64,000 nt of DNA from 38-11 sp964539975 (GTDB taxonomy: Bacteria > Bacillota > Clostridia > Tissierellales > Dethiosulfatibacteraceae): NCBI GenBank assembly GCA_964539975.1, contig CAZIKK010000010.1:1-64000 (forward strand), read 5' to 3'. The translations under genes were made by a program, and so were the position numbers. Under the pieces are notes generated by a model. It was not told the origin of the DNA and ran no database searches. It saw only the letters and a list, made by a program, of their open reading frames with translations. Shown piece after piece: positions 42,382 to 51,714 of this stretch. Each line of letters begins with the position of its first letter. Position 1 is the stretch's first letter.

Positions 42382-43986
42382 CTAAAATTTCAGTCTTGAT
42401 ACTGTCCGGACAATACTCATGGCATGTGCGCCTATCCGTTCTAAGTTCCCCAAAGCATCTAAGAAAACGACTTCTGCTTGTGTGTTGTATTGTTGTGTTC
42501 TTGTTCGTTCCAAGTGATTGATCTGAGATGTCTCCAAAAGCCTATGAGTATCATCCAAGACTTGGTCCATCTCGATTTTCAGATCCATATCCTCTGATTT
42601 ATATATCTGACGTGACGTTTCAAAAAGAATGGTTGCTTTTTCATAAAGCTGTGTCAATTCTTCAGCTGCCTTGTCTGAAAGTTTTAATTGATTGTCTTTC
42701 ATGATGACTGCTAACTCTGTTTGGTTCTCAGCTAAATCAGCGACTCTTTCCAAATCCGTCACCGTCTTTGACACGGTTGTGACTTGTCGCATTTGTCCTT
42801 CATTTAAATTCTGTCCTGTCAACTTGATAATGAATTGAAACATCCCTCCCTCGATCTGGTTGATGTATTCTTCGTTTTCGAACACAGTGCGACAGATTCT
42901 ATCATCATATTGCATCAGTGCTTTTTTTGATAAATTCAATTGTTTTTCAACCAATCCAAACAAAGCCAATACTTCTTTTTTCATCTGTTGAATGGCAACA
43001 TCTGGCGTAAAGATCAAATCATCGTTCACATAAGTTAAGTGACCTTTTTTCATTTTGTCCTGTCCTCTCACCAATTTATGAGAGAATTTCACAATTTTGT
43101 CTGAAAAAGGGTAAACCATCAGCACCGTCATCACATTGAAAATCGTGTTGGCATTTGCGATTTGCCTTTCCACACGCAATGGATTCATGGTTTCAACTAA
43201 TGATTGCAAAGGAAATCTCAAATATGCCATAAAAAGAATGGCACCTATTACTTTTATAGTCACATGAATCACAGCAGCTTTTCTCGCCGTTTTAGTTGCA
43301 CCTATGCTAGATAACAACGCCGTAACACACGTTCCAATATTAGAACCCAGCAATACAGGAAAAGCCATATTAATATTCAATAACCCGCTTCCTGCAATCG
43401 CAATTAGAATCCCTGCTGTAGCGGCCGAGCTTTGAAGCAATGCTGTCATTACCAAGCCAACTAGCAGGCCGATGACTGGGTTGCTCAAATTAATAATCAA
43501 ATCGATAAATACGGGTGAATCTCTCAAAGGGCTAATGGTTTCTTTCATTAGACCCATCCCCAAAAGCAATAGGCCAAATCCTATAAATATGCTTGCAATG
43601 TTTTTTTGTTGCTTATTTTTTCCTAATACGTAAGCTACCACACTCAAGCCGATAATCAGAGGAGCATACATCTCAAAATTGAAGGATATCAGTTGAGTCA
43701 CTACGGTGGTTCCAATATTTGCGCCCATAATGATGCCAATCGCTTGGTTTAAGCTTAGAATGCCCGCATTTACAAAGCCAACTGTCATAACGGTTGTAGC
43801 TGAAGAACTTTGAATCAAAATTGTAATGAATATACCCACTAAGACAGCGTAGATTTTTTTCTTTGTCAGCGCGGCTATCCAATCCTTAAGCTTTGATCCT
43901 GCAAATTTTTGCAACGCATCGCTCATGTAGATCATTCCAAATATAAAAAGACCAAGACCCCCAGCCAAACCAATCATAATTGTCAT
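42382..43986 (-). CDS. Na/Pi cotransporter family protein with PhoU domain, paralogue
   Basis: A 534-residue protein with the same two-part layout as its neighbour: QSSSATT (IQSSSATTVMTVGFVNAGIL) in the first repeat and QSSAATAGILIAIAGSG in the second, then a PhoU-type domain (DLERVADLAENQTEL; NLERIGAHAMSIVRTVS). Here the second PhoU motif is GAH rather than GDH and the second transport repeat has SAA in place of SSA, so its specificity or regulation may differ. It sits 15 bases downstream of trmL. Confidence 0.88.
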   Translation of the reverse strand: MTIMIGLAGGLGLFIFGMIYMSDALQKFAGSKLKDWIAALTKKKIYAVLVGIFITILIQSSSATTVMTVGFVNAGILSLNQAIGIIMGANIGTTVVTQLISFNFEMYAPLIIGLSVVAYVLGKNKQQKNIASIFIGFGLLLLGMGLMKETISPLRDSPVFIDLIINLSNPVIGLLVGLVMTALLQSSAATAGILIAIAGSGLLNINMAFPVLLGSNIGTCVTALLSSIGATKTARKAAVIHVTIKVIGAILFMAYLRFPLQSLVETMNPLRVERQIANANTIFNVMTVLMVYPFSDKIVKFSHKLVRGQDKMKKGHLTYVNDDLIFTPDVAIQQMKKEVLALFGLVEKQLNLSKKALMQYDDRICRTVFENEEYINQIEGGMFQFIIKLTGQNLNEGQMRQVTTVSKTVTDLERVADLAENQTELAVIMKDNQLKLSDKAAEELTQLYEKATILFETSRQIYKSEDMDLKIEMDQVLDDTHRLLETSQINHLERTRTQQYNTQAEVVFLDALGNLERIGAHAMSIVRTVSRLKF

Positions 43987-44001
43987 CCAAACACCTACCT
44001 A

Positions 44002-44472
44002 TTAGGTTAATCCCGCGAATTCATTTTGACGCAAGGCTTCATACAAAACAATATTAGCAGCATTGGCCAGATTCAAAGACCTAGCCCTTTCATTGGGAAC
44101 CATTGGTATTTTTATCCTCTGACTTTCATACTTTCTATGAATGTCATCCGGCAAGCCTTTTGTCTCTTTCCCAAAAACAAAGAAGTCGCCTTGTTCGTAA
44201 GCAATGTCTGAATAATACTGTGTTGCCTTTGTTGTAACAAAGAAAAACCGTTGACTTTCTTTTTCGTCAATTAGTTCATCCAAACTGTTATAGTAATATA
44301 TGTTAACTAAATTCCAATAATCCAAACCTGCACGTTTCAAATATTTGTCGGATACTGAAAAACCCAAAGGTTTTATCATGTATAAATTAGAACCCGTTGC
44401 CGCACACGTGCGAACAATATTCCCTGCATTTTGAGGGATCTCAGGTTCAAACAGTACCATGTTAAAGGCCAT
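44002..44472 (-). CDS. trmL: tRNA (cytidine/uridine-34-2'-O)-methyltransferase
   Basis: A 156-residue SPOUT methyltransferase acting on the wobble base of tRNA-Leu. It starts NMVLFEPEIPQNAGNIVRTCAATGSNLYMIKPLGF, has the SAM-binding knot elements FVFGKETKGLPDDI and IPMVPNERARSLNLANAANIVLYEALRQ, and has the usual YHR/SpoU small-subfamily length. The start lies 54 bases after nth, on the same strand. Confidence 0.92.
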   Translation of the reverse strand: MAFNMVLFEPEIPQNAGNIVRTCAATGSNLYMIKPLGFSVSDKYLKRAGLDYWNLVNIYYYNSLDELIDEKESQRFFFVTTKATQYYSDIAYEQGDFFVFGKETKGLPDDIHRKYESQRIKIPMVPNERARSLNLANAANIVLYEALRQNEFAGLT

Positions 44473-44526
44473 CTTTTCACCACCCTATCTATTATATCAC
44501 ACTTTAAACACTGGCAAGTGCATTGG

Positions 44527-45153
44527 CTATGACGCCAAGCCAATCTTTTCACATTCTTTTTCCACTGGGCAAACTTCACACATTGGTTTTCTTGCTTTGC
44601 ACATCCTTCTTCCGTGAAAGATGAATAAGTGATGTGCCTTGATCCACCAGCTTTTGTCGATTCGCTTCATCAACTCATTAGAAACCTTGTCTGGTGTTTG
44701 CGCTGAGGTTAAACCAAGTCGTCTTGTGACTCTGAACACATGCGTATCCACTGCAATCGCAGGTATCTTGAATGCTTCAGCCAATACTACAGAAGCAGTT
44801 TTTCTTCCTACTCCGGGAAGGCTCATCAAATCCTCTTCATTGCTTGGCACCTCTCCATCAAAAGCTGTTTTTAAGACACGGCAGAGATGATAAATGTTTT
44901 TTGATTTGTTTCTATACAAACCAATCTTTCTGATTTTTTCTTCTATCTCTTTTTGTGACATTTTTAAAAAATCATCTATTTCCGGATACTCCTCAAACAA
45001 AGACGCTGTCAATTTATTCACACTCTTATCCGTTGCCTGGGCACTCAACATAGTTGCTATCAGTAACTGAAACGGCGTTTGATAATTCAACTCGCAACCT
45101 GCATCAGGGTAAGTCTTTTGCAAAATCGATAAAATTAACTCTATGTTTTTCAA
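44527..45153 (-). CDS. nth: Endonuclease III
   Basis: A 208-residue base-excision repair glycosylase/AP lyase for oxidised pyrimidines. The helix-hairpin-helix is SLPGVGRKTASVVL with catalytic Lys118, the catalytic Asp is in AVDTHVFRV (Asp136), and the [4Fe-4S] cluster has all four ligands, Cys185, Cys192, Cys195 and Cys201 (C-x6-C-x2-C-x5-C). It overlaps the DUF503 gene by four bases, so the two are co-translated. Confidence 0.95.
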   Translation of the reverse strand: MKNIELILSILQKTYPDAGCELNYQTPFQLLIATMLSAQATDKSVNKLTASLFEEYPEIDDFLKMSQKEIEEKIRKIGLYRNKSKNIYHLCRVLKTAFDGEVPSNEEDLMSLPGVGRKTASVVLAEAFKIPAIAVDTHVFRVTRRLGLTSAQTPDKVSNELMKRIDKSWWIKAHHLFIFHGRRMCKARKPMCEVCPVEKECEKIGLAS

Positions 45154-45431
45154 TAGACATACCTCTCAATATGGATTATTTCTACCCGAGAATCTTTTTC
45201 GATAAAACCAATGACTTTATCAATGGTCTTCTCGCTTGGTAATTTGGCATTGGAAACGGTAACTACTGAAATTTCACTCCGATTCCATTTATCAAGATAA
45301 TCGGTCTCTCCAATCGCTACATTGTATCTTTCCTTGATTCTATTGATAATGCTCTTGATTACGTGTCGCTTATCTTTGAGCGAGTTGCTGTTGTAGATAA
45401 TTAATTCAATTTCACAAGCTACAATAATCAT
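45150..45431 (-). CDS. DUF503 family protein
   Basis: A 93-residue protein of the YlxP/DUF503 family, recognised by VACEIELIIYNSNSLKDKRHVIKSIINRIKERYNVAIGETDYLDKW in short conserved runs (SLKDKR, SIINR, FNVAI-like YNVAIGE). The family often stands near ribosome or RNA-related genes, but its function is unclear. ATG at 45431 has a GAGGGG site. It overlaps nth (ATGA). Confidence 0.88.
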   Translation of the reverse strand: MIIVACEIELIIYNSNSLKDKRHVIKSIINRIKERYNVAIGETDYLDKWNRSEISVVTVSNAKLPSEKTIDKVIGFIEKDSRVEIIHIERYVY

Positions 45432-45445
45432 ATACCCCTCAATCA

Positions 45446-45470
45446 CAAAAAGAACTCATCTGAGTCCTTG
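45446..45470 (-). terminator. Terminator of the LCP gene
   Basis: AAGGACTC and GAGTTCTT form a stem with a four-base loop six bases after the stop on the minus strand, followed by TTTTTG. Confidence 0.65.
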
Positions 45471-45475
45471 TTTTT

Positions 45476-46426
45476 TTATTCCACACCATAAATTGATTCT
45501 ACCAACTCAACCACTTGTTTTGGGTCATGTACAAAATAGGATACCCCTTCTATCATTGTTGCATGGCCTGGCAATGTTTGTGTGGTCATTTTTTCTGTTG
45601 AAAAAGTTATCGCATCTCCTGCAAGCAGAAGCATGTCTGCCAAGGTCAAATCTGTTCTGAAATAGGGGTAGATCTCTCTGATGACAGCAGGCAATCTAAA
45701 GCTCATTGCTTTTCTCGCTGCATTTTTAATGAAGGTCTGTTGGGCTTTGATTCTCCCCAAATCACCGTCTGGGTATCCGACGGTTAAATCATTATTATGT
45801 CGAAACCTCAGGTACTGAAGTGCTTGATCACCATCAAGTATCTGAACCCCTTTTTTGATATCAATCTTCAGAGGAGGTGTGGCATATGGGTCTTCGTAAT
45901 CCATGTCAAATGGCACCTCCACTTCCACACCGTTCAATACATCCACCGTCTTTTTCACAGCTTCAAAGTCCACGGTCACAAAATTATGAACCGGTATTTT
46001 CAACAGATTCTCCAACACCCGCATGGTTCCTGTGGCTCCTGAAGCACCATATACGGCATTTATCTTCTTTTGTCCAGGGTTGTCATAGCCTTCTCTGTGA
46101 AAGAATGTGTCCCGAGGGATAGAGATAATATCGGCATGTGCTGTCGCTCGGTCAAAACTCACCAGCATAATCGTATCGCTTCTTGTCCCTTCTAAGCCTA
46201 ATACTAGCACATTGACACGTTTTGAATACCTAATAGCCATCTCAAGTGGTGTTAACGTCTCTTCGTCCACTTCCTCAAAGTCTCTGTACCATGCCGGATT
46301 TTCAACTTGTGTATAATCAATGCTTTCATCAGGATTAAAGAATCTTGCATAAGTATATATTCCTGCTCCGATCATGAGCATGAAGCAAAGTAATGAAATA
46401 AAAAATACTTTTATAAAATGTTTCAT
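45476..46426 (-). CDS. LytR-CpsA-Psr (LCP) family protein
   Basis: A 316-residue membrane-anchored phosphotransferase that attaches anionic polymers or glycans to peptidoglycan. One N-terminal membrane helix (about 6-26) is followed by an extracellular LCP domain. Conserved Asp/Arg residues are in VLVLGLEGTRSDTIMLVSFDRATAHADIISIPRDTF and in the pyrophosphate-binding LDGDQALQYLRFRHNNDL, with GRIKAQQTFIKNA following. ATG at 46426 has a GAGGAG site; the frame opens 19 codons earlier. It is followed by a terminator. Confidence 0.9.
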   Translation of the reverse strand: MKHFIKVFFISLLCFMLMIGAGIYTYARFFNPDESIDYTQVENPAWYRDFEEVDEETLTPLEMAIRYSKRVNVLVLGLEGTRSDTIMLVSFDRATAHADIISIPRDTFFHREGYDNPGQKKINAVYGASGATGTMRVLENLLKIPVHNFVTVDFEAVKKTVDVLNGVEVEVPFDMDYEDPYATPPLKIDIKKGVQILDGDQALQYLRFRHNNDLTVGYPDGDLGRIKAQQTFIKNAARKAMSFRLPAVIREIYPYFRTDLTLADMLLLAGDAITFSTEKMTTQTLPGHATMIEGVSYFVHDPKQVVELVESIYGVE

Positions 46427-46503
46427 TTTGACTCCTCTCATTGCTTTGAAAACCACTGTATTATAACACCATTTTTGAAGCATTTCAATTCAAACTTGCC
46501 AAG

Positions 46504-47829
46504 TTATTTTTGTTTCAATTCATGTGCCAAGGCTTCATATCCAGGTTTCCCTAATAAAGCAAACATATTTTTTTTATAAGCTTCTACACCTGGTTGGTCA
46601 AAGGGATTAACACCTAAGACGTATCCACTGATACCACAGCTGAGCATAAAAAAATACATCAATTTACCAATTGTAAAACTACTAGTATCCTTTATTGAGA
46701 TCACACAGTTAGGGACTCCTCCTTCGATATGTGCAAGGCTCGTTCCTTCCATCGCTTTATTGTTCATTGCATTAAAGGAACTTTCGCACAAGTAGTTCAA
46801 TCCATCTAGATTGTTTTTATCCATTGGCATATGTAGATCTGCTCTACCTTCTCTAACATGAACTACCGTTTCAAATAGAATTCTTTCACCCTCTTGAATG
46901 TATTGACCCATCGCATGAAGGTCAGTTGTGAAATCCACCTTGGCAGGATAAATTCCTTTTTCCTGTTTGCCTTCGCTTTCGCCGTAAAGCTGTTGCCACC
47001 AAGAGGCTAAGTAGGATAAGTCCGGTTCGTATGTCGCTAATACTTCGATTTTTTTACCTTGCCGATATAGGCTGTTGCGATAAGCCACATAACGATAACA
47101 CGGGTTTTCATCCATTGTATTTGCCTGATAATCCCTGTAGGCCTCTTTTGCGCCTTCCAAGTATTCATTTATATCGATTCCTGCAACCGACATGGGCAAC
47201 AAACCAACCGGTGTCATAACTGAATATCTGCCACCAATATGATCTTCTATGACGAACCTTCTATAGTTTTCCTCTTTGGCCAATGTCAATAGAGCGCCCT
47301 TGTTTTCATCGGTTGTTGCAAAAATTCTTTTTGACGCTTCTTTTTTACCGTATTTTTTTTCCATAAATGCTTTGATGACACGAAATGCTGCTCCAGGCTC
47401 TGTCGTTGTGCCAGATTTTGATATCACATTGACACATACATCTTTATTTTCTAAAATACCCATCAAGTCTTTTAAGTAGCTGCCACTTAAGTTGTTCCCC
47501 ATATAATAGATATTTGGAGAATCCTTGGGCAGGTCATTATAAAATGATCCTCTGATTCCTTCAATGGCCGCTCTTGCCCCCAAATAGGAACCGCCTACAC
47601 CCACCACTACAAAAGCGTTGCATTTTTCACGAATTTCATCAGCTGTTTCTTTAATCCTGTCAATTTCTTTGGCATCATAAATAATGGGCCAATCTACCCA
47701 TCCTAAAAAATCAGAGCCTTGCCCGCTTTTATCTAATAATCTTTGGTGTGCCTTTTGAATGTCTTTGAGTAATTGTTTATGCATAGTCGCCTCAATTTGT
47801 GGCCATTTAATTGTTACATCAATTGACAT
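46504..47829 (-). CDS. pgi: Glucose-6-phosphate isomerase
   Basis: A 441-residue PGI of the short bacterial type. Substrate-binding motifs are VVVGVGGSYLGARAAIEG (about 76-92), VISKSGTTTEPGAAFRV, the catalytic Glu in GGRYSVMTPVGLLP, and the C-terminal His/Lys in FDQPGVEAYKKNMFALLGKPG. It interconverts glucose-6- and fructose-6-phosphate. It lies 8 bases downstream of the PP2C gene and before the LCP gene, away from the lower glycolytic operon. Confidence 0.95.
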   Translation of the reverse strand: MSIDVTIKWPQIEATMHKQLLKDIQKAHQRLLDKSGQGSDFLGWVDWPIIYDAKEIDRIKETADEIREKCNAFVVVGVGGSYLGARAAIEGIRGSFYNDLPKDSPNIYYMGNNLSGSYLKDLMGILENKDVCVNVISKSGTTTEPGAAFRVIKAFMEKKYGKKEASKRIFATTDENKGALLTLAKEENYRRFVIEDHIGGRYSVMTPVGLLPMSVAGIDINEYLEGAKEAYRDYQANTMDENPCYRYVAYRNSLYRQGKKIEVLATYEPDLSYLASWWQQLYGESEGKQEKGIYPAKVDFTTDLHAMGQYIQEGERILFETVVHVREGRADLHMPMDKNNLDGLNYLCESSFNAMNNKAMEGTSLAHIEGGVPNCVISIKDTSSFTIGKLMYFFMLSCGISGYVLGVNPFDQPGVEAYKKNMFALLGKPGYEALAHELKQK

Positions 47830-47837
47830 ATCTCCTC

Positions 47838-48932
47838 CTAAATCACTTTTATATCTAACAGTGCCAAGTCGTCATTGCCTTCACCTTCGAAATTCTCGAT
47901 ATATGTCCCGATGGATTGGATAATATCCGCCCTTTCTTCAAAAGCTTTCCACAGTCTTTCCTCACCAAAAAAAACTCCAGATGCATTTTTCATCTCAGTG
48001 ATTCCATCTGTATAAAACAGAAGGTTGTCTCCTTTCTCTAAAGAGATGACATGTTCCTCATATTCTATCTTGTCAAAAGCATTGCATATAGGATGCCCTT
48101 TTGCCTTTAACTTTTTTATTCTTCCATTCCGCTTCAATAAAGGTTCACAATTATGTCCCGCATTGACATAATGAAGCGTTCGATTAGGTTGATCAAAAAT
48201 AGCCATAAAAATTGAAAAATATTGGTCATCTTCAAAGTTTAATGCTAGAAAAGTTTGATGCAATTCTCTCATTGTATGATTCAAATCGTCTTTCTTTCGG
48301 CAAATAGCTCTCATGGTTTGCTTGACATACATGCTGATCATGGATGATGATACACCATGTCCCATCACATCACAAATGTATAAAACGGTATGAAAAGGAT
48401 CTATGTTGAAAACATCAAACATATCTCCACTCAACAGCTCTGAAGGTCGATAAAAGTAGTTGACTTGCAAATCATAGTACTTGCCTTTAAGAGGCAACAT
48501 ATTTGCCTGCATTTTTTGTGCGAACTCTATATCCTTTCGCATTTTCTCGTTTTTTTGGAGCAAGGAATCTTCCAATTCCTTTTCCTTTGTTATGTCCCTG
48601 AAGACTTCCACAACCGCGTTTATGTTTTGGTATCGATCATAAACTGGCGATGTGATCACCAAATAGTGCCTTCCATTGATTGTTTCGTACTTCTTCTCTG
48701 TTGCTCCAGTTTCAAATGTTCCATCAGCGATGCAGGCCTTACATACTTCTCTTTTGCCTATCCCTTCATAACACTTTTTCCCAATTGTATGAGCCACCAT
48801 GTTTTCTTCAACATATTGATTGGTATGAATCACCACTTTATACTTATTGATAAGACGCACACCATCCATCATGCTATCCAGTATTTTAAATTGGGGCGAA
48901 TTAGGCGAAACATTCAAATCATTTTGTGACAT
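47838..48932 (-). CDS. PAS-PP2C (SpoIIE-type) serine phosphatase
   Basis: A 364-residue cytosolic protein. The N-terminal PAS-like domain (about 10-125) has an unusual Cys cluster, GKKCYEGIGKREVCKACIADGTF, that could bind metal or a redox cluster. A short coiled linker (KELEDSLLQKNEKMRKDIEFAQKMQANMLP) connects it to a SpoIIE/RsbU-type phosphatase domain (about 165-360). Metal ligands are in SGDMFDVF, VLYICDVMGHGVSSSM and FYTDGITE. This layout marks a sensor that activates an anti-anti-sigma or another phosphoprotein. ATG at 48932 has an AAAGGTGG site. Confidence 0.88.
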   Translation of the reverse strand: MSQNDLNVSPNSPQFKILDSMMDGVRLINKYKVVIHTNQYVEENMVAHTIGKKCYEGIGKREVCKACIADGTFETGATEKKYETINGRHYLVITSPVYDRYQNINAVVEVFRDITKEKELEDSLLQKNEKMRKDIEFAQKMQANMLPLKGKYYDLQVNYFYRPSELLSGDMFDVFNIDPFHTVLYICDVMGHGVSSSMISMYVKQTMRAICRKKDDLNHTMRELHQTFLALNFEDDQYFSIFMAIFDQPNRTLHYVNAGHNCEPLLKRNGRIKKLKAKGHPICNAFDKIEYEEHVISLEKGDNLLFYTDGITEMKNASGVFFGEERLWKAFEERADIIQSIGTYIENFEGEGNDDLALLDIKVI

Positions 48933-49034
48933 AATTACCACCTTTTAACATTCGAATTAGATACTTTTTTTGCAATTTATCCTTAATTCTTTTTCATTTT
49001 TCATCATTATATCATACTTTAAATGATTTTAAAT

Positions 49035-49058
49035 AAAAAGCAGTGATCACTGCTTTTT
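49035..49058 (-). terminator. Terminator overlapping the methyltransferase stop codon
   Basis: A 24-base palindrome, AAAAAGCAGTGATCACTGCTTTTT, covers the stop codon and ends in T5; the coding sequence ends within its first arm. Confidence 0.7.
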
Positions 49059-50183
49059 CAATCCATAAAACTGGAAATAGTTGACTTTCACATTTCCGTT
49101 AAATAGTTTTCTTTTTCTTGAAGCCTTTTTCCCGTAATGTTTCTCAAACTTTTCGTCGGAAGTTATAACATAGTTGGACCAAGTAGGATTGCTGCCAAAA
49201 ACTTTCCCTATTGCCTTTGACAATTCATCTACCATTTCCCCATCACCGATTCGATCTCCGTAGGGTGGATTTGTTATCATGACGCCATATTCTCCAGGCA
49301 GGTCGACTTCTTGTACCGGTTTGATTTCAAATCGAATATGCTCGGAAACACCTGCTCTTTCCGCGTTCTTTTTTGCTGAAAAAACAGCTTCTTCGCTGAT
49401 ATCTGAAGCATAAATCATTAATTCCGTATCTGTCAACACTTTAGACTCGTAATCGCTTCTGATTTTATCCCACATCATTTCCGGTAGTCGATTCCATCTT
49501 TCAGATGCAAAAAAACGATACAACCCTGGTGGTGTGTTGGTTCCTATCAAGGCAGCCTCAATGGGAATGGTTCCACTGCCACACATAGGATCCATCAAAA
49601 TTCTGTCTTTGTTCCAAAAACTCAATTGAACCATTGCCGCTGCCAGTGTTTCCTTAAGTGGTGCTTCCACTGCATTCTTTCTATAACCTCTTTTGAAAAG
49701 GCCTTCTCTAGAACCTGTGGTATCAATGGTTAAGATAGCCTGGTCCTTGTGAATTGAAATTTGGGTTGTGAATTCTGCGCCTTTTTCAGGGAACCATTCT
49801 TGCTTGTAGTGATATTTCAATTTGTCAACAATCGCTTTTTTCACAATTGACTGGCAATCCGGCACACTGAATAGAGTTGATTTTATTGACTTGCCATTCA
49901 CTGGAAACCTGCTATCCTTTTCAATCCATTCATGCCAAGGCAGCGCGTACGTCCTGTCATACAGGTCCTCAAAAGATTTTGCTTCAAATTCACCCATCAC
50001 CAACAAAACCCTTTCAGCAGACCTCAAGTTTATATTCGTTTTTATGATATCCTCTAAACCACCGTGGAAGAACACCCACCCGTTTTCAACCTTTAGATCT
50101 TCATAACCCATATGCATTAATTCACGTTTCACAATTGCTTCTAATCCAAATGCGCTTACTGCTGCCAATTTTAATTGAGACAT
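49047..50183 (-). CDS. THUMP-domain class I rRNA methyltransferase (RlmL/YpsC-like)
   Basis: A 378-residue SAM-dependent RNA N-methyltransferase. The N-terminal THUMP region (about 1-155) has FGLEAIVKRELMHMGY at the start, then DTTGSREGLFKRGYRKNAVEAPLKETLAAAMV. The methyltransferase domain has DPMCGSGTIPIEAALIG (SAM site) and the catalytic NPPY in MITNPPYGDRIGD. Relatives modify guanine 2445-type sites in 23S rRNA. ATG at 50183 has an AAGGATG site and lies two bases after the tyrS stop, so the two form one transcript. Confidence 0.9.
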   Translation of the reverse strand: MSQLKLAAVSAFGLEAIVKRELMHMGYEDLKVENGWVFFHGGLEDIIKTNINLRSAERVLLVMGEFEAKSFEDLYDRTYALPWHEWIEKDSRFPVNGKSIKSTLFSVPDCQSIVKKAIVDKLKYHYKQEWFPEKGAEFTTQISIHKDQAILTIDTTGSREGLFKRGYRKNAVEAPLKETLAAAMVQLSFWNKDRILMDPMCGSGTIPIEAALIGTNTPPGLYRFFASERWNRLPEMMWDKIRSDYESKVLTDTELMIYASDISEEAVFSAKKNAERAGVSEHIRFEIKPVQEVDLPGEYGVMITNPPYGDRIGDGEMVDELSKAIGKVFGSNPTWSNYVITSDEKFEKHYGKKASRKRKLFNGNVKVNYFQFYGLKKQ

Positions 50184-50184
50184 A

Positions 50185-51423
50185 TTAATCATCCTTTTTT
50201 AAATTTACTCTATGGAATGTTTTCTTTCCCTTTTTGATAATCAACTTACCTGAATCAAAATCACTTAGGGTGACAACCTTTGAAAAATCTTGGACCTTAT
50301 CTTCATTCAACACTACGCCCCCTTGTTGAATAAGCCTTCTGCCTTCACTATTTGTTTTGATCAATCCTGCCGTTTTCATCAACTCTATGATGGAAAAGTC
50401 GTCTGTCAGCTGATCTATATCGATTTCTGTTGTTGGCATGTTTTCTGAATCAGTCCCTTTTGTAAACAAAGCTCTTGCTGCTTCTTGTGATTTTTCTGCT
50501 TCGTTTTCACCATGGACCAACTTCGTAATCTCATATGCCAAAACTTCTTTTGCTTGATTGATCTTTGAACCATCAAGGCTTCCCAATTTTTCAACTTCTT
50601 CCATTGGCAAAAAGGTCAACAATGCTAGACATTTTTTCACATCTGCATCCCCAACATTTCGCCAGTATTGGTAAAACTCGTACGGCGATGTCTTTTCTGG
50701 GTCCAACCACAATGCGCCTTTTTCGGTTTTACCCATTTTTTTGCCTTCGCTATTTGTCAGCAAAGTAAAGGTCATTCCATAAGCACTTTCCCCTCTTTTC
50801 CTTCGAATCAAATCCACTCCTGCAATGATATTGGACCATTGATCGTTGCCTCCGAATTGCATTTTACAGTTGTATCTTTCATTCAACTCTAAAAAGTCGT
50901 AGGCTTGCATCAGCATGTAATTGAATTCTAGGAAAGTCAATCCTTTCTCCATTCTGTTTTTATAGCAATCTGCTGTTAACATTCTATTAACTGAAAAATG
51001 AACGCCTATTTCTCTTAAAAACTCGACATAATTCAATTCTAAAAGCCAATCACCATTATCCACCATAAAGGCTTTTCCTTCGCTAAAATCAAGAAATTTT
51101 TTAAATATGACTTTAAATTTCTCTCCATTTTCCGCAATCGTCTCTTTTGTCATTAAAGATCTCATACCCGTTCTATCACTTGGATCTCCCACCATTGTTG
51201 TTCCGCCTCCAATAACAGCGATAGGACGATGTCCATGTCGTTGCATATGCGTCATTACCATGATTTGAATGTAATGTCCAATGTGCAAGCTATCTGCTGT
51301 GGGGTCAAATCCAATATAGAAAGTCACTTTTTCCTTTTCAAACAAAGATTTGATTTCATTTTCATGAGTGCATTGTTCTATATAACCTCTTTCCATCAGT
51401 ACGTCAAATACATTTTTCGACAT
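50185..51423 (-). CDS. tyrS: Tyrosine--tRNA ligase
   Basis: A 412-residue class I synthetase of the long, bacterial TyrS type. The HIGH motif is FDPTADSLHIGHYIQIM, the KMSKS motif is changed to KKMGKTEKG, and the Tyr-binding QAYDFLELNERY and QFGGNDQWSNI are present. A C-terminal S4 RNA-binding domain occupies about 345-410. It is controlled by an upstream Tyr T-box. Confidence 0.95.
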   Translation of the reverse strand: MSKNVFDVLMERGYIEQCTHENEIKSLFEKEKVTFYIGFDPTADSLHIGHYIQIMVMTHMQRHGHRPIAVIGGGTTMVGDPSDRTGMRSLMTKETIAENGEKFKVIFKKFLDFSEGKAFMVDNGDWLLELNYVEFLREIGVHFSVNRMLTADCYKNRMEKGLTFLEFNYMLMQAYDFLELNERYNCKMQFGGNDQWSNIIAGVDLIRRKRGESAYGMTFTLLTNSEGKKMGKTEKGALWLDPEKTSPYEFYQYWRNVGDADVKKCLALLTFLPMEEVEKLGSLDGSKINQAKEVLAYEITKLVHGENEAEKSQEAARALFTKGTDSENMPTTEIDIDQLTDDFSIIELMKTAGLIKTNSEGRRLIQQGGVVLNEDKVQDFSKVVTLSDFDSGKLIIKKGKKTFHRVNLKKDD

Positions 51424-51460
51424 CTTTCTACCTCACCTAGTCTTTATTTTTAAACAAAAA

Positions 51461-51685
51461 AATCCTTGACTAATTATCAAGGACGAATGTTGATCCGCGG
51501 TACCACCTTTGTTTACTCCGTCCATGCTTGACGAAGCCTCTAATGCCTCTATCGCTTGCCTGCGCGTGTTTCCACGTGTGCTCCAGAAATGTAATTTCAC
51601 CCGCCACTTGTCAACCCTCACACCTTCCGGGTTGCTCTCTTCGTTTCAAGTAATCGGCTACTTTTTTCCTTCACAGCACTCAGTT
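51461..51685 (-). promoter_or_regulatory. Tyrosyl T-box riboswitch of tyrS
   Basis: On the minus strand the leader of tyrS has the T-box antiterminator core GGTGGTACCGCGG (51507-51495) followed by the terminator TCCTTGA...TCAAGGA with T7 (51483-51461). Upstream, stem I features AGAGAG and GGTGTGAGGG are visible, and a TAC triplet in GAAATTACATTTC (51593-51591) is the probable Tyr specifier. Uncharged tRNA-Tyr would turn tyrS on. Confidence 0.9.
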
Positions 51686-51714
51686 TATTCTTATCCTGAA
51701 TGATAGTCTATCCA

